Part shown: in pieces, positions 7,000 to 17,524 of the stretch
How the letters are laid out: each line of letters begins with the position of its first letter
Position numbering within the stretch: position 1 is the stretch's first letter
Source: Denitromonas ohlonensis
Lineage (GTDB): Bacteria > Pseudomonadota > Gammaproteobacteria > Burkholderiales > Rhodocyclaceae
Length of the DNA stretch: 64,000 bases
Reading direction: 5' to 3'
Assembly: GCF_007625205.1 (NCBI RefSeq)
Contig: NZ_VMNI01000002.1
Coordinates: 1 to 64,000, forward strand
Position numbers and translations under genes: made by a program
The notes under the pieces: model-generated
What the model saw: only the letters and a program-made list of their open reading frames with translations
Database searches by the model: none
What the model was told of the DNA's origin: nothing

Positions 7000-9267
7000 T
7001 CAACCCTCCGCCGCGTCGGCCACGCGGACCGTTTGCCGTTCGTGCTGGCGATACCGACGCACCATCGGCCAGATCATCAACACCAGCAACCCGGCCATGA
7101 GGCCCAGCGGCCAGATCACTGGTCGGTTCCAGACCAGACGTTTTTCGCTCCGCTGAACCGTATCGATACGTTGATACTTCAGCGTGTTGCGCACGATGGC
7201 GCCCGGTTTCCGGTTTTTAAGCCAGCCATGCTGAAGCACAAACGCTTTTTGATGAAAGCCCCAGATCCACGGCGCATCGTGTTGCAAAATGCGGTTCATC
7301 TTGCGAATGATGCTCAGGCGCTCCGGGCCGTTCGGCATCACTTTCATGGCCTCGAAGAGTCGGTCGAACTCGGCATTTTCGTAGTTGCTCGCATTCTCGC
7401 CCTGCGTCGCCACGCGCCCCTGCGGGCCATACAGCAAAAAATAGAAATTCTCCGGGTCGGGGTAATCAGCATTCCAGCCCAGGAAAAACATCTGCGCGTT
7501 GCCCTTGCGCAATTTGTCCTGCAAGCGGTTCCAGTCGGAATCTCGCACCACCAGCTGGAGATCGATCTTCCTGAGTTGCTTGGTCAGCCAATTCACGTAT
7601 GACTTCTGCCCCATGCCTGACGAGGTCGTATCGAGGTGAATCACCAAGGGCGCCCCCGTGTTGGCGTCGCGTCCGCCCGGGTAACCCGCGTCGGCCAGCA
7701 GCTTGCGTGCGACGTCGACCGACTTGCGCACCGGCGCACCATTGATCCAGTCGTACACCATCGGGTTGATGCCCGCCTCACCGGGTTCATGACCGAAGAT
7801 GCCCGGCGGCACCGGGTGCATCGCAGGTGACCCGCGGCCATTGAGAAACACCGAAATGAATTCTTCTTCATCAATGGCAATCGACAGCGCCAGACGCAGC
7901 TTGCGCGCCGCTTCGCTGGTGCCGCCGACCACGGGGTCGAGCATGTTGAAACCCAGGTACATCACGGTGGGTGACACCGAGGTGATCAGTTCGATCCCCT
8001 GCGCGCGCATCTCGTCGCTGAGTCCAACCTCACCCTCGCCGCCCATCTGGACGGCCTGATCAAAATTGTCGGACGACAGCCCCGAAGCGTCGTAATAGCC
8101 CTGCAGGAATTTGTTCCAGTAGGGAATGCCCTCTTTCTCGCGAGAGAACACCGCTCGATCAATGAACGGAATCGCCTTGCCACAATCGGCCACCATGCCG
8201 GCTGCGACATCATCGTCACTGGCTTCACACGGGTAGGTTTCGCCACGATAGTTCGGGTTGCGCGCCAGCACCATGCGCGCATTCGGGTCGTTCTCAACCA
8301 GCATGTACGGGCCTGTTCCCACCGGCCACCAGTCCAGCGTCAAATTCTTTTCCGCCATGCCGGGCTGTGCGTAAAAGCGATCGACTTCGCGTGGCACGGG
8401 CGCGAAAAACGGCATCGTCATCCAGTAGGACAGTTGCGGATAGGTGCCTTCAACCCGAATCCGGTAGGTGTAGCGATCAACCACCTCCACGCCATCGAGC
8501 ACAAACTCGTCCAGATCGAGCCAGGCATCCGGCCCCGCTTTCTCTGCTGCCGCCGCAAGCGCCTCGTGCAGGCCACTCAAGCCGCGGATATACCCCCGCA
8601 TCAGTTCGAAGATCGGCGAGTGCAGCCTGGGGTGCGCAAGGCGCTTGAGCTGATAGACAAAATCCTCGGCAATCAGCTCGCGGGAACCCACCAGCGGGAA
8701 GTCGGGAATTGCCGTCGCGACCTCAAGCGCCGCAGCAGGCATCGGCACATAGGCTGGACGCCCCGACGCGTCCTTCGCAAACGCGGGGTGAGGCTGATAA
8801 CGCACACCGGGGCGCACCCTGATTTCGTACACGGTATGGGCCACGTCGGCGGCGGCCGCACTGTCAGGCAGCAGCGCGCCATCCTTGCCATAGCGATACA
8901 GCACTGGCATCTGAGCGGCAGCGCCTGGGATCAACGCATACGGACGCTGCAGATAGTGATACTGAAGCGGCGGCTCGTAGATCTGGTACAGAAAGGTCGC
9001 CTCGTCTTCGGAATACGACTGCACCGGATCGAAGTGCTTCGGCCGGTTAACAAAGGCCGAATAGAGAATATTCTGGCCCGCCTCCGCCGCCGGATACGGA
9101 TCATTCCAGGCATTACCGCAGCCCGACAGCACCCCACAAAGCCCCGCCGCACACATGATCGAGACGCCTCGCCGCACGGTACCAATAACTGCCGATACGC
9201 CCGCCAGCGGGCGTCGAAGCAAATCAAATCGAAGGACAAGGCGCATTGTGCGCAAGCGGTTGAGCAT
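7000..9267 (-). CDS. ABC transporter substrate-binding lipoprotein, family 5
   Basis: About 755 residues in the reading chosen, larger than the usual 500-600 for OppA/DppA-type (SBP_bac_5) proteins but similar to YejA-like relatives. A lipobox LSGC follows a short hydrophobic stretch (MCAAGLCGVLSGC), so the mature protein is probably a periplasmic lipoprotein. The core has the family pattern: YEPPLQYHYL, an ADYPDPENFYFLLYG block and the final NRILQHDAPWIWGFHQ. A C-terminal hydrophobic helix (VIWPLGLMAGLLVLMIWPMVRRYR) is unusual and suggests a second membrane anchor. The start is uncertain: ATG at 9267, ATG at 9246, GTG at 9177 (giving MRRGVSIM plus the lipobox) or ATG at 9156 are all possible. 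The 9177 start fits the signal peptide best, but no strong ribosome site decides it. Confidence 0.85.
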   Translation of the reverse strand: MLNRLRTMRLVLRFDLLRRPLAGVSAVIGTVRRGVSIMCAAGLCGVLSGCGNAWNDPYPAAEAGQNILYSAFVNRPKHFDPVQSYSEDEATFLYQIYEPPLQYHYLQRPYALIPGAAAQMPVLYRYGKDGALLPDSAAAADVAHTVYEIRVRPGVRYQPHPAFAKDASGRPAYVPMPAAALEVATAIPDFPLVGSRELIAEDFVYQLKRLAHPRLHSPIFELMRGYIRGLSGLHEALAAAAEKAGPDAWLDLDEFVLDGVEVVDRYTYRIRVEGTYPQLSYWMTMPFFAPVPREVDRFYAQPGMAEKNLTLDWWPVGTGPYMLVENDPNARMVLARNPNYRGETYPCEASDDDVAAGMVADCGKAIPFIDRAVFSREKEGIPYWNKFLQGYYDASGLSSDNFDQAVQMGGEGEVGLSDEMRAQGIELITSVSPTVMYLGFNMLDPVVGGTSEAARKLRLALSIAIDEEEFISVFLNGRGSPAMHPVPPGIFGHEPGEAGINPMVYDWINGAPVRKSVDVARKLLADAGYPGGRDANTGAPLVIHLDTTSSGMGQKSYVNWLTKQLRKIDLQLVVRDSDWNRLQDKLRKGNAQMFFLGWNADYPDPENFYFLLYGPQGRVATQGENASNYENAEFDRLFEAMKVMPNGPERLSIIRKMNRILQHDAPWIWGFHQKAFVLQHGWLKNRKPGAIVRNTLKYQRIDTVQRSEKRLVWNRPVIWPLGLMAGLLVLMIWPMVRRYRQHERQTVRVADAAEG

Positions 9268-9464
9268 GGCCGGCAGTTTAGCCCAAGCAGCGAACGACTG
9301 GCATCGGCGTTCTCCCCGCACAGGCATCCGGCGCTCGCAGATGAGCACGGCTCACATGGCCTCGCGCAGCTCAGCCATGCAGCGACTTCCCTTGCCCCGT
9401 ACACACCTCTCAACGCGTCACCGGAGATTACGGCCTACAACCCCTCGGTCTGTGTGGCTTCGGC

Positions 9465-9470
9465 TATAAT
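9465..9470 (+). promoter_or_regulatory. Candidate sigma-70 -10 element for fabI
   Basis: A perfect TATAAT lies 33 bp upstream of the fabI ATG. No convincing TTGACA-like hexamer stands at the right distance upstream, so only the -10 element is claimed. A GGAGA ribosome site at 9488-9492 follows. Confidence 0.55.
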
Positions 9471-9502
9471 TCGCCGATTGGCTCAACGGAGATTAGATAA
9501 AA

Positions 9503-10294
9503 ATGGGGCTTCTCACAGGAAAGCGAATTCTGGTCACCGGCTTGCTTAGCAACCGGTCGATTGCCTACGGTGTCGCGCGTGCAATGCATCGCGAAGGCGC
9601 CGAGTTGGCGTTTGCCTATCAGAACGAACGTTTCCAGGAACGCGTCAGCAAACTCGCCGCCGATTTCGGCAGTGAACTGATTTTGCCGTGTGACGTCCAG
9701 GACGACACGCAGATCGACGACCTCTTTTCACAGATCGGCGACGCCTGGGGCGGCATCGACAGCGTGGTTCACTCGATTGCCTACGCACCCAGCGATGCAC
9801 TTGAGGGCGACTTCCTCGAAGGGCTGTCACGCGAGGCTTTCCGCATCTCCCAGGAGATCAGCGCCTACAGCTTCCCGGCCATGGCCAAAGCGGCGCGGCC
9901 GCTGCTGGCCGGACGCAATGGCTCGCTGCTCACGCTGTCCTACCTCGGCGCCGTTCGCACCATGCCGAACTACAACATCATGGGTCTGGCCAAGGCCAGT
10001 CTTGAAGCCTCGGTACGCTACCTCGCCGCCTGCCTCGGCCCCGAAGGCACGCGCGTCAATGCCGTGTCGGCCGGCCCGATCAAGACGCTGGCAGCCTCCG
10101 GCATTGGCAACTTCGGCAAGCTGCTCTCCTTCAACGAGCGCAACGCGCCGCTGCGTCGCAACGTCACAATCGACGAAGTCGGCAACGCCGCCGCATTCAT
10201 GTGCTCCGATCTGGCCAGCGGCATCACCGGCGAGATCATGTATGTCGATGGCGGTTTCAATACCACCGCACTGGGCAACCCCGATCAAGGTTGA
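9503..10294 (+). CDS. fabI: Enoyl-[acyl-carrier-protein] reductase (NADH)
   Basis: 263 residues, the normal FabI length. It catalyses the last reduction in each cycle of type II fatty acid synthesis in the cytoplasm. The N-terminal nucleotide fold reads [20 protein letters not shown], where the GLxxxRSIAYG pattern separates FabI from other short-chain dehydrogenases. The catalytic pair is in [19 protein letters not shown] (Tyr-x6-Lys), and the C-terminal GGFNTTALG is also typical. ATG at 9503 is preceded by GGAGA with good spacing. It is transcribed divergently from the ABC transporter operon and ends at a double terminator shared with ppiD. Confidence 0.96.
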   Translation: MGLLTGKRILVTGLLSNRSIAYGVARAMHREGAELAFAYQNERFQERVSKLAADFGSELILPCDVQDDTQIDDLFSQIGDAWGGIDSVVHSIAYAPSDALEGDFLEGLSREAFRISQEISAYSFPAMAKAARPLLAGRNGSLLTLSYLGAVRTMPNYNIMGLAKASLEASVRYLAACLGPEGTRVNAVSAGPIKTLAASGIGNFGKLLSFNERNAPLRRNVTIDEVGNAAAFMCSDLASGITGEIMYVDGGFNTTALGNPDQG

Positions 10295-10308
10295 TTGGCC
10301 TGACAGTC

Positions 10309-10342
10309 AAAAAAAAAACCGGCGTATCGCGTCGGTTTTTTT
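10309..10342 (+). terminator. Rho-independent terminator after fabI (first of two)
   Basis: An A-run is followed by ACCG-GCG, loop TAT, CGC and, after a two-base bulge, CGGT, ending in seven Ts. It begins 15 bp after the fabI stop. It is weaker than the next hairpin because of the bulge. Confidence 0.7.
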
Positions 10343-10352
10343 CAGCGCCCAT

Positions 10353-10385
10353 AAAAAATGCCTCCCGCTCGGGAGGCATTTTTTT
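10353..10385. terminator. Bidirectional Rho-independent terminator between fabI and ppiD
   Basis: A perfect stem TGCCTCCC/GGGAGGCA with a GCTC loop is flanked by six As on the left and seven Ts on the right. It can therefore end transcription from both fabI (+) and ppiD (-), which converge here. Confidence 0.9.
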
Positions 10386-10417
10386 AAGCGGACCAAAGCT
10401 CAATCGAAGCGCCGGTC

Positions 10418-12322
10418 TCAGCCGTTGCTGTCAGTCGCCAGCGCAGCCGCGTTGATTTTCACCGCATAACGCTCACGCAGCGCACTCAAGAAAGCGCGCA
10501 AATCCTGCGCCCCCATCAACTGTGCGTACTGATCAGTCATCGTCTCCAGGCGAGGATCCTTGTCGTCAATCGTCACCTTTTTGACGGCATCCACACGAAA
10601 CAGCGCATACCCTGCGCCTGGCACGCTCACACCGGTGTAGGCCGGCAGGCTATCGGACGCCACAGCAAAGACAGAAGTCATCGCGTTTGGCGGCAGCATC
10701 GGCAAACCGCGCTGGAGCTTGATCGGGTCGCCCCAAGTCAGGTCAGCCTTCTCGCCCTTCGTCAGCGCGGCCAGCTGGTCTGCGCCGGCCTTCGCTGCGG
10801 CTTCTGCTGCCTGTTGCTGGCGCAGTTGCGATTCGACTTCGGCTTTTACCTCATCGAAACTCCGTCGCTGTGCCGGCTCATGCGATGTCACACGCGCCGC
10901 AACAATCGTATTGTTTCCGATATCGATCGCATCCGTATTGTGCTTGCTGGCAATGGCTGATTGCGAGAACACCGCTTCGGCCAAGGCGGGAGACTCGAAC
11001 CCGGCGACCGTCGTGACCCCCTTCTCGATCCAGTCTTCCGTCGAGCGGATTTCAAGCCCGAACTGGTTGGCCGCCGGCTCGAGCGAGTCCGGCTGCTCAT
11101 ACACCAGGTTGGCAAACTGCTCGGCAGACTCCGCGAAACGACGGCTGGCAGCGCGCTCGCGCAGCGTCGCCTCCAGTTGTCCGCGCGCTTCCTCAAAAGA
11201 CGGGATCGTCGCCTTGCGAATGTCGTCGACACGAATAATATGGAAACCGAAATCTGAACGAACAAGCTCACTCACTTCGCCCGCCGCCAGCGCAAACGCT
11301 GCATCTTCAAACGGCTTGAGCATGGCACCGCGACCAAAGAAACCCAGGTCACCACCATTGGCCGACGAACCCGGATCATCCGAGGCGGTCTTGGCGATGG
11401 CTTCAAAGCGAGCGCCATCCGTCTTGATCTCGGCCAGCAGCGCTTCCGCCTTTTTTCTCGCGGCAGCCACGTCAGCCTCGGAGGCATCGGCAGCCACTTG
11501 AACCAGAATATGGCGCGCCTTGCGCTCCTCGGGCGACCCAAGATTCAACTTGGTTTGCTCGTACTCGGCGCGCAGTTCATCGTCAGAGACGGTCACTTTC
11601 GATTTCAGCGTGTCAGCGCTCAATACGAGGTAGGACAACTTGACGCGCGCCGGCACGGCATAGCTTTCAATATTTGCTTCGTAATATGCCTTCGCCGCTT
11701 CCGGAGAGATCTCAAGCGACTTGAGATAGGTCTCTGGCTCGAAACGCACCATATGCACCGTCCGCTCCTCCAGCTGCGCCGACAGCACGCGCGACACCGC
11801 CGCCTTGGGGACCATGGCTGCCTCACCCATGGCGCTGAGCACTTGCTGATAGGCCAGCTCGCCGCGGAGGCGCTCCTGGAAGCTCAGATCATTCATGCCC
11901 TGGCCGCGCAACGCGGCCTGATAGCGTGCATTGGAAAACTGGCCGTCTTCCTGAAATGCGGGAATGCCGGCAATCGTCTGACGCAACTGCTCGTCCGACA
12001 CCGACAAACGGTGTTCGCTGGCGAACAGCGACAGCAGCCGCTGATTCACGAGATTGTCGAGCACCGCGCGCCGGAACAGCGGATCCTGGAACGTGGCCGG
12101 ATCGACCTGCCCTTCGTTGGATGCGCGGATTCGGTCTTGTTGCTCGCGAACAGCCTGCTCGAACTCGTAAGCGGAGATGGGCGTACCACCAACCGTCGCG
12201 ACCTCACCAGCAGCACCGTTGTTATTGAGATAAGACTCGATACCGAAGAATGCAAACGTCACCGAGATCAGGGCGAGAATGACTTGCGCGATGCGCTTGT
12301 TGTTTCGAACTGCCTCAAACAT
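10418..12322 (-). CDS. ppiD: Periplasmic chaperone/peptidyl-prolyl isomerase, SurA N-terminal and parvulin domains
   Basis: 634 residues, close to the roughly 620 of E. coli PpiD. A single N-terminal membrane anchor (residues about 13-32, [20 protein letters not shown]) is followed by a SurA-like chaperone region. The parvulin domain begins at [19 protein letters not shown] and includes [26 protein letters not shown] and [11 protein letters not shown]. The protein assists folding of secreted proteins at the Sec translocon. ATG at 12322 is taken as the start; a TTG four codons earlier is less likely. It lies downstream of the hupB/tRNA cluster on the same strand and ends at the terminator shared with fabI. 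Confidence 0.93.
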   Translation of the reverse strand: MFEAVRNNKRIAQVILALISVTFAFFGIESYLNNNGAAGEVATVGGTPISAYEFEQAVREQQDRIRASNEGQVDPATFQDPLFRRAVLDNLVNQRLLSLFASEHRLSVSDEQLRQTIAGIPAFQEDGQFSNARYQAALRGQGMNDLSFQERLRGELAYQQVLSAMGEAAMVPKAAVSRVLSAQLEERTVHMVRFEPETYLKSLEISPEAAKAYYEANIESYAVPARVKLSYLVLSADTLKSKVTVSDDELRAEYEQTKLNLGSPEERKARHILVQVAADASEADVAAARKKAEALLAEIKTDGARFEAIAKTASDDPGSSANGGDLGFFGRGAMLKPFEDAAFALAAGEVSELVRSDFGFHIIRVDDIRKATIPSFEEARGQLEATLRERAASRRFAESAEQFANLVYEQPDSLEPAANQFGLEIRSTEDWIEKGVTTVAGFESPALAEAVFSQSAIASKHNTDAIDIGNNTIVAARVTSHEPAQRRSFDEVKAEVESQLRQQQAAEAAAKAGADQLAALTKGEKADLTWGDPIKLQRGLPMLPPNAMTSVFAVASDSLPAYTGVSVPGAGYALFRVDAVKKVTIDDKDPRLETMTDQYAQLMGAQDLRAFLSALRERYAVKINAAALATDSNG

Positions 12323-12380
12323 GTTTATGACCAAGTAGAGCGTTGAAAGGCGGATGGTATCGCGAAAGCGAAACTCGCAT

Positions 12381-12409
12381 AAAAAAAGGCGAACGCAACG
12401 CTCGCCTTT
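12381..12409 (-). terminator. Terminator of the tRNA-Val/tRNA-Asp transcript
   Basis: Read on the minus strand: stem AAAGGCGA, nine-base loop, TCGCCTTT, then a run of Ts. It lies 9 bp after the encoded CCA end of tRNA-Asp and before the ppiD start. Confidence 0.8.
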
Positions 12410-12417
12410 GTTTGGTC

Positions 12418-12494
12418 TGGCGGAGTGGACGGGACTCGAACCCGCGACCCCCGGCGTGACAGGCCGGTATTCTAACCAACTGAACTACCACTCC
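12418..12494 (-). tRNA. tRNA-Asp (GTC)
   Basis: 77 nt including an encoded CCA. The acceptor stem is GGAGTGG/CCACTCC with G as discriminator. The D-arm has TAGTTCAGTTGGTTAGA, the anticodon arm is CCGGC-CTGTCAC-GCCGG with GTC at the anticodon, and the T-arm has GGTTCGAGTCC. It sits 9 bp downstream of tRNA-Val, so the two are processed from one transcript. Confidence 0.97.
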
Positions 12495-12503
12495 GCTGTG
12501 CGC

Positions 12504-12579
12504 TGGTGGGTGCTGACGGGCTCGAACCGCCGACATTCGCCTTGTAAGGGCGACGCTCTACCAACTGAGCTAAGCACCC
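12504..12579 (-). tRNA. tRNA-Val (TAC)
   Basis: 76 nt including an encoded CCA. The acceptor is GGGTGCT/AGCACCC. The D-arm has TAGCTCAGTTGGTAGAG, the anticodon arm CGCC-CTTACAA-GGCG with TAC as anticodon, and the T-arm has GGTTCGAGCCC. The tRNA lies directly after hupB in the direction of transcription. Confidence 0.97.
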
Positions 12580-12608
12580 GCGCTCGAGCCACGAGACTCG
12601 AAAGCGCG

Positions 12609-12881
12609 CTAGTTTACTGTATCTTTGAGGGCTTTGCCAGCGCGAAACTTCGGCACTTTTGCTGATTTGATCTTGATAGCTACGCCCGTGCGTGGATTAC
12701 GCCCCGTTCTGGCCGCCCGCTTGCCAACATAGAAGGTACCAAAGCCCACGAGCGTTACCGTGCCGCCTTTTTTCAGCGCCGTCGACACAGCCCCGATAGC
12801 CGCATCGAGCGCCCGGCCAGCTGCCGCTTTCGACAGATCAGCCTGGTCAGCGATTTGATCGATCAGTTCGGATTTATTCAC
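12609..12881 (-). CDS. hupB: Nucleoid protein HU, beta-type
   Basis: 90 residues, exactly the HU size. It begins [11 protein letters not shown] and carries the DNA-binding arm signature [21 protein letters not shown] at about 46-66, with the intercalating proline in RNPRTG. HU bends and compacts DNA as a dimer. It lies between lon and the tRNA-Val/tRNA-Asp pair on the same strand, the order seen in many proteobacteria (lon-hupB-ppiD). Confidence 0.96.
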   Translation of the reverse strand: MNKSELIDQIADQADLSKAAAGRALDAAIGAVSTALKKGGTVTLVGFGTFYVGKRAARTGRNPRTGVAIKIKSAKVPKFRAGKALKDTVN

Positions 12882-13030
12882 GGATGTCCCCTTTCATTTT
12901 TTGATGTGGGCAACCACCACCACGCCGCCCCAGAACGGTGCGGCGTCATGGCAGTGCTGGCGGGTAACGCAGAGGTTTTATAGCGTGGGCTTTTTGCGAC
13001 TGTCAAGCCGCGGTGCAGCGCAAAGGCGCA

Positions 13031-13063
13031 AAAGAAAACGGCCGCAGACGCGGCCATTTTCTT
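13031..13063 (-). terminator. Rho-independent terminator of lon
   Basis: On the minus strand: AAGAAAAT, then GGCCGC-GTCT-GCGGCC, then GTTTTCTTT. It begins 12 bp after the lon stop. The A-run on the other side also makes it palindromic. Confidence 0.85.
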
Positions 13064-13075
13064 GTATTTGAACGC

Positions 13076-15496
13076 TTAGTGCGCTCGCAGGTTCTGCGGA
13101 TCGGACGCTTTCTCCGAATCCGACACCGTCGCTCCGCCATCGGCAGAGGCCGGCGGCAGCGGCTCAGGACGACGCTCCAGTGCATGCTCCAGCACTTGAT
13201 CAATCCAGCGCACAGGCACGATCTCCAGCGCGTTCTTGATGTTGTCAGGCATTTCCGCCAGATCCTTGACGTTTTCTTCCGGAATCAATGCGGTGGTGAT
13301 CCCGCCGCGCACGGCAGCCAGCAGCTTTTCCTTGAGGCCACCGATCGGCAATACCTCTCCACGCAAGGTAATTTCGCCGGTCATTGCCACGTCGCAGCGC
13401 ACGGGGATACCGGTCAGCGCCGATACCATGGCCGTCGTAATCGCCCCACCGGCGGACGGACCATCTTTGGGGATGGCACCTTCGGGCAAGTGGATGTGCA
13501 GGTCGCTCTTCTGATAGAAATCCTCAGCGATACCAAGCGAACGTGCGCGACGGCGAACCACCGACAGCGCCGCCTGAATCGACTCCTGCATGACCTCACC
13601 GAGTTTGCCGGTGTTAACCACCTTGCCTTTACCGGGCAAAACGACGGCTTCAACCGTCAGCAATTCACCGCCCACCTCGGTCCAGGCCAGACCAGTCACC
13701 TGCCCCACCTGGTTTTCCTTCTCCGCCATGCCGAAGCTGTAGCGACGAACGCCCAGGTACTTATCGAGGCTCTTGCTGTTAACGACGACCTTGGTGGCGC
13801 GCTTGCGCAGGACCAGCGCACGCACGACCTTGCGACAGATCTTGGAAATTTCACGTTCCAGACTGCGCACACCGGCTTCCCGCGAGTAGTAGCGAATGGC
13901 ATCGCGCAATGCGTCTTCGGTGATGGTGACTTCGTCCTTCTTCAAGCCGTTGGCGCTCAATTGCTTGGGCACCAGATAACGCTGCGCAATATTGACCTTC
14001 TCGTCCTCGGTGTAGCCGGACAAGCGAATCACTTCCATCCGGTCCAGCAGCGCCGCAGGAATATTGAGCGTATTTGCCGTCGCCACGAACATGACGTCCG
14101 ACAAGTCGTACTCGACTTCGATGTAGTGGTCGACGAACGTGGAGTTCTGTTCCGGATCGAGCACCTCAAGCAGCGCCGACGACGGATCACCGCGGAAGTC
14201 CTGACCCATCTTGTCGACTTCGTCGAGCAGGAACAACGGGTTCTTGACCGCGACCTTGGTCATGTTCTGCAAAATCTTGCCCGGCATTGAGCCGATGTAG
14301 GTGCGTCGATGGCCACGAATTTCGGCCTCGTCACGAACCCCACCCAGGGACATGCGCACGAACTTGCGATTGGTGGCCCGTGCAATTGACTGGCCCAGCG
14401 AGGTCTTGCCAACCCCCGGAGGCCCCACAAGGCACAGAATCGGCGCTTTGAGCTTGTCGACGCGCTGCTGAACCGCCAGGTACTCAACGATGCGCTCCTT
14501 GACCTTCTCGAGGCCGTAGTGCTCCTTGTCGAGCACTTTCTCGGCTTCTTGCAGGTCCTTGTGGATGCGCGAGCGCTTTTTCCACGGCAAGCCGATGACG
14601 GTCTCAATGTAGTTGCGCACAACCGTTGCCTCTGCGGACATCGGCGACATCAGGCGCAGCTTCTTGAGCTCGCCATTGGCCTTGGCAAGCGCTTCCTTGC
14701 TCATCCCGGAAGCCTTGATCTTGCGATCAAGCTCCTCGAGATCGGCACCGTCTTCGCCTTCGCCAAGTTCTTTCTGGATGGCCTTGACCTGCTCGTTCAG
14801 GTAGTACTCGCGCTGGCTTTTTTCCATCTGCCGTTTGACACGGCCACGGATGCGCTTTTCGACCTGGAGAATGTCGAGCTCCGACTCAAGCTGGGTCAGC
14901 AGACGCTCGAGACGCGCCGTGGCGTCGAACATTTCGAGTACTTCCTGCTTCTGCTCAAGCTTGAGCGGCAGGTGGGCTGCGATAGTGTCGGCCAAACGAC
15001 CGGACTCTTCGATACCGCCCAGCGAAGTCAGAATCTCCGGGGGGATTTTCTTGTTCAGTTTTACGTACTGGTCGAACTGGGCAATGATCGCCCGACGCAT
15101 CGCTTCAATTTCGTGCGAGGCCACTTCAGCAATCGGGATCGGCGTTGCCTTCGCGGTGAAGACGCTATCCAGGTCTGTGACAGAGTCCAGATTCGCCCGT
15201 TGAACGCCTTCAACCAGCACCTTGATGGTGCCGTCCGGGAGCTTGAGCATCTGCAAAATATTGGCGACACAGCCGATATCGTAGAGGTCCTGAGCACCGG
15301 GTTCGTCTTGAGCGGCGGACTTCTGGGCGACAAGCAAAATACTCTTCGCGCCTTCCATCGCCATCTCAAGGGCTTTAATAGATTTCGGGCGCCCCACAAA
15401 CAGTGGGATCACCATGTGGGGGAAAACCACCACATCACGCAGCGGCAGCAGCGGGAATTCCATCTGCTCCTGCGGCAACTCCTGGGTGCCAGACAT
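13076..15496 (-). CDS. lon: ATP-dependent protease Lon
   Basis: 806 residues (E. coli Lon is 784). It has an N-terminal substrate-binding domain ([28 protein letters not shown]), a coiled-coil middle, an AAA+ module with Walker [10 protein letters not shown] and Walker [10 protein letters not shown], and the protease domain. The catalytic Ser is in KDGPSAGGA and the catalytic Lys in [10 protein letters not shown]. The last 25 residues, rich in Pro, Ser and Asp, extend past the conserved end. Lon degrades misfolded and regulatory proteins in the cytoplasm. It follows clpX on the same strand with a 74 bp gap and ends at its own terminator before hupB. Confidence 0.98.
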   Translation of the reverse strand: MSGTQELPQEQMEFPLLPLRDVVVFPHMVIPLFVGRPKSIKALEMAMEGAKSILLVAQKSAAQDEPGAQDLYDIGCVANILQMLKLPDGTIKVLVEGVQRANLDSVTDLDSVFTAKATPIPIAEVASHEIEAMRRAIIAQFDQYVKLNKKIPPEILTSLGGIEESGRLADTIAAHLPLKLEQKQEVLEMFDATARLERLLTQLESELDILQVEKRIRGRVKRQMEKSQREYYLNEQVKAIQKELGEGEDGADLEELDRKIKASGMSKEALAKANGELKKLRLMSPMSAEATVVRNYIETVIGLPWKKRSRIHKDLQEAEKVLDKEHYGLEKVKERIVEYLAVQQRVDKLKAPILCLVGPPGVGKTSLGQSIARATNRKFVRMSLGGVRDEAEIRGHRRTYIGSMPGKILQNMTKVAVKNPLFLLDEVDKMGQDFRGDPSSALLEVLDPEQNSTFVDHYIEVEYDLSDVMFVATANTLNIPAALLDRMEVIRLSGYTEDEKVNIAQRYLVPKQLSANGLKKDEVTITEDALRDAIRYYSREAGVRSLEREISKICRKVVRALVLRKRATKVVVNSKSLDKYLGVRRYSFGMAEKENQVGQVTGLAWTEVGGELLTVEAVVLPGKGKVVNTGKLGEVMQESIQAALSVVRRRARSLGIAEDFYQKSDLHIHLPEGAIPKDGPSAGGAITTAMVSALTGIPVRCDVAMTGEITLRGEVLPIGGLKEKLLAAVRGGITTALIPEENVKDLAEMPDNIKNALEIVPVRWIDQVLEHALERRPEPLPPASADGGATVSDSEKASDPQNLRAH

Positions 15497-15570
15497 GACT
15501 TTTCCTTCAGAAAGGGATCACGGGCCCAGATGGGGGCCCGTGATGCAAATTCAAGATAGCAACCCCGAAT

Positions 15571-16839
15571 TCAGTTGGAACCGGCAACCTTTTGCTGATC
15601 TGCAAAAATCAGAATGGGCTGGGCACTGCCTTCAATCGCACCTTCATCAATAACAATTTTCTCGACGTTTTCCATCGTCGGCAAGTCGTACATGACGTCA
15701 AGCAATGTGGCTTCGAGAATAGAGCGCAAACCTCGCGCCCCGGTTTTCCGCTTCAAGGCACGCCGCGCAATCGCACGCAGCGCAGCGTCACGAAACTCGA
15801 GATCGACGCCTTCCATGGAGAAGAGTTTGCCGTATTGCTTGACCAGCGCGTTCTTCGGCTCCGTGAGAATCTTGACCAGGGCTTCCTCGTCAAGTTCCTG
15901 CAAGCTGGCAACCACGGGCAAGCGTCCAACGAATTCCGGGATCAGGCCGAACTTGACCAGATCTTCCGGCTCGACGTTCAACAGGGTCTCGGAGGCTGGC
16001 TTGCCTTCGCGGCTTCGCACTTCGGCACCAAAACCGATACCGGCCTGCTCGGTGCGATCGCGAATGACGCGCTCGAGTCCGTCAAACGCCCCGCCGCAAA
16101 TAAACAGGATGTTTGTGGTGTCGATCTGGACGAAGTCCTGATTCGGGTGCTTGCGCCCGCCTTGCGGCGGCACGGCGGCCACGGTGCCTTCGATCAGTTT
16201 GAGCAGCGCCTGCTGCACGCCCTCGCCCGACACGTCACGCGTGATAGACGGGTTGTCGGATTTGCGCGAGATTTTGTCGATCTCATCAATATAGACAATG
16301 CCTCGCTGGGCCTTGTCGACATCGTAGTCGCACTTCTGAAGCAGCTTCTGGATGATGTTCTCGACATCCTCACCCACATAGCCGGCTTCGGTCAGCGTGG
16401 TGGCATCGGCCATCACGAAAGGCACGTTGAGCAAGCGCGCGAGCGTTTGGGCCAGCAGTGTCTTGCCCGAACCGGTTGGGCCGACGAGCAGGATATTGCT
16501 CTTGGCGAGCTCGACATCGTCCTTGGTGGCCTCGAGGTGCTTGAGGCGCTTGTAGTGGTTGTAGACCGCCACCGCCAGAATACGCTTGGCTTTGGGCTGG
16601 CCGACCACGTACTGATTGAGGATCTCGAAGATCTCAAGCGGCGTGGGCAAGTCAGTGCGGCCTTCTTCGCCGCCGTGGTCACCCGCCAGTTCATCACGGA
16701 TGATGTCATTGCAAAGCTCAATGCATTCATCGCAGATGAAGACGGAAGGGCCAGCGATGAGCTTGCGCACTTCATGCTGGCTCTTGCCACAAAACGAGCA
16801 GTACAGGAGCTTTTCGCCGCCCGTTTTCTTCTCAGTCAT
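15571..16839 (-). CDS. clpX: ATP-dependent Clp protease ATP-binding subunit ClpX
   Basis: 422 residues, the usual size. The N-terminal zinc-binding domain has four Cys (LYCSFCGKS and [10 protein letters not shown]). The AAA+ module shows Walker A GPTGSGKT, Walker [10 protein letters not shown] and the pore-loop/ClpP-loop region, including IGF in [10 protein letters not shown]. ClpX unfolds substrates and feeds them to ClpP. It lies 19 bp downstream of clpP on the same strand, so the pair is co-transcribed as in most proteobacteria. Confidence 0.98.
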   Translation of the reverse strand: MTEKKTGGEKLLYCSFCGKSQHEVRKLIAGPSVFICDECIELCNDIIRDELAGDHGGEEGRTDLPTPLEIFEILNQYVVGQPKAKRILAVAVYNHYKRLKHLEATKDDVELAKSNILLVGPTGSGKTLLAQTLARLLNVPFVMADATTLTEAGYVGEDVENIIQKLLQKCDYDVDKAQRGIVYIDEIDKISRKSDNPSITRDVSGEGVQQALLKLIEGTVAAVPPQGGRKHPNQDFVQIDTTNILFICGGAFDGLERVIRDRTEQAGIGFGAEVRSREGKPASETLLNVEPEDLVKFGLIPEFVGRLPVVASLQELDEEALVKILTEPKNALVKQYGKLFSMEGVDLEFRDAALRAIARRALKRKTGARGLRSILEATLLDVMYDLPTMENVEKIVIDEGAIEGSAQPILIFADQQKVAGSN

Positions 16840-16858
16840 AACACTCTCTCGTTGGCGC

Positions 16859-17524
16859 TCAGACCGTATCGGCCCGGCTGGTCAGAACCTTGTCGATGAT
16901 GCCATAGCGCACCGCCTCTTCGGCTGACATGAAGTTATCGCGATCCGTGTCCTTCTCGACCTGTTCAATGCTCTGGCCGCTATGATCGGCCAGCATTTTA
17001 TTGAGCCGGCTGCGCAAGGTCAGAATCTCTCGCGCGTGGATTTCGATATCCGACGCCTGCCCCTGGAAACCGCCCAGCGGCTGGTGAATCATGATCCGCG
17101 AGTTCGGCAGGCAGTAACGCTTGCCCTTCTCACCCGCGGCCAACAGAAAGGCCCCCATGCTGGCCGCCTGGCCAATGCACAGTGTGCTGACGTTCGGCTT
17201 GACGAACTGCATGGTGTCGTAGATCGCCATACCGGCGGTCACGGCGCCACCCGGCGAGTTGATGTAGAAGTAGATGTCCTTGTCCGGATTCTCCGATTCA
17301 AGGAAAAGCATCTGCGCCACAATCAGATTCGCCGTCGTGTCGTTAACCGGACCGACCAGAAAAATGACGCGTTCCTTGAGCAAGCGCGAATAGATGTCGT
17401 ACGCGCGCTCGCCCCGGCCGCTTTGCTCGATGACCATCGGCACCATGCCGAGGCCAACGGGATTCCAATCACTGGTCATTGCCATGCCTGAATGGTTTGT
17501 TGTCGGATGTCCGACGTTGATCAT
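16859..17524 (-). CDS. clpP: ATP-dependent Clp protease proteolytic subunit
   Basis: 221 residues in the reading given. The serine-protease triad is complete: Ser122 in GQAASMGAF, His147 in MIHQPLGG and Asp196 in DTDRDNFMS. The spacing equals that of E. coli Ser98/His123/Asp172. It assembles into the tetradecameric chamber used by ClpX. ATG at 17524 overlaps the tig stop (ATGA). An internal ATG at 17485 ([13 protein letters not shown]) would give the more typical N-terminus, and neither start has a strong ribosome site, so the first 13 residues are uncertain. Confidence 0.97.
   Translation of the reverse strand: MINVGHPTTNHSGMAMTSDWNPVGLGMVPMVIEQSGRGERAYDIYSRLLKERVIFLVGPVNDTTANLIVAQMLFLESENPDKDIYFYINSPGGAVTAGMAIYDTMQFVKPNVSTLCIGQAASMGAFLLAAGEKGKRYCLPNSRIMIHQPLGGFQGQASDIEIHAREILTLRSRLNKMLADHSGQSIEQVEKDTDRDNFMSAEEAVRYGIIDKVLTSRADTV

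Noticed and set aside
12354-12665. 103-residue ORF ([13 protein letters not shown]...) on the plus strand
   Set aside because: It is the antisense reading of tRNA-Asp and tRNA-Val, a well-known false protein.
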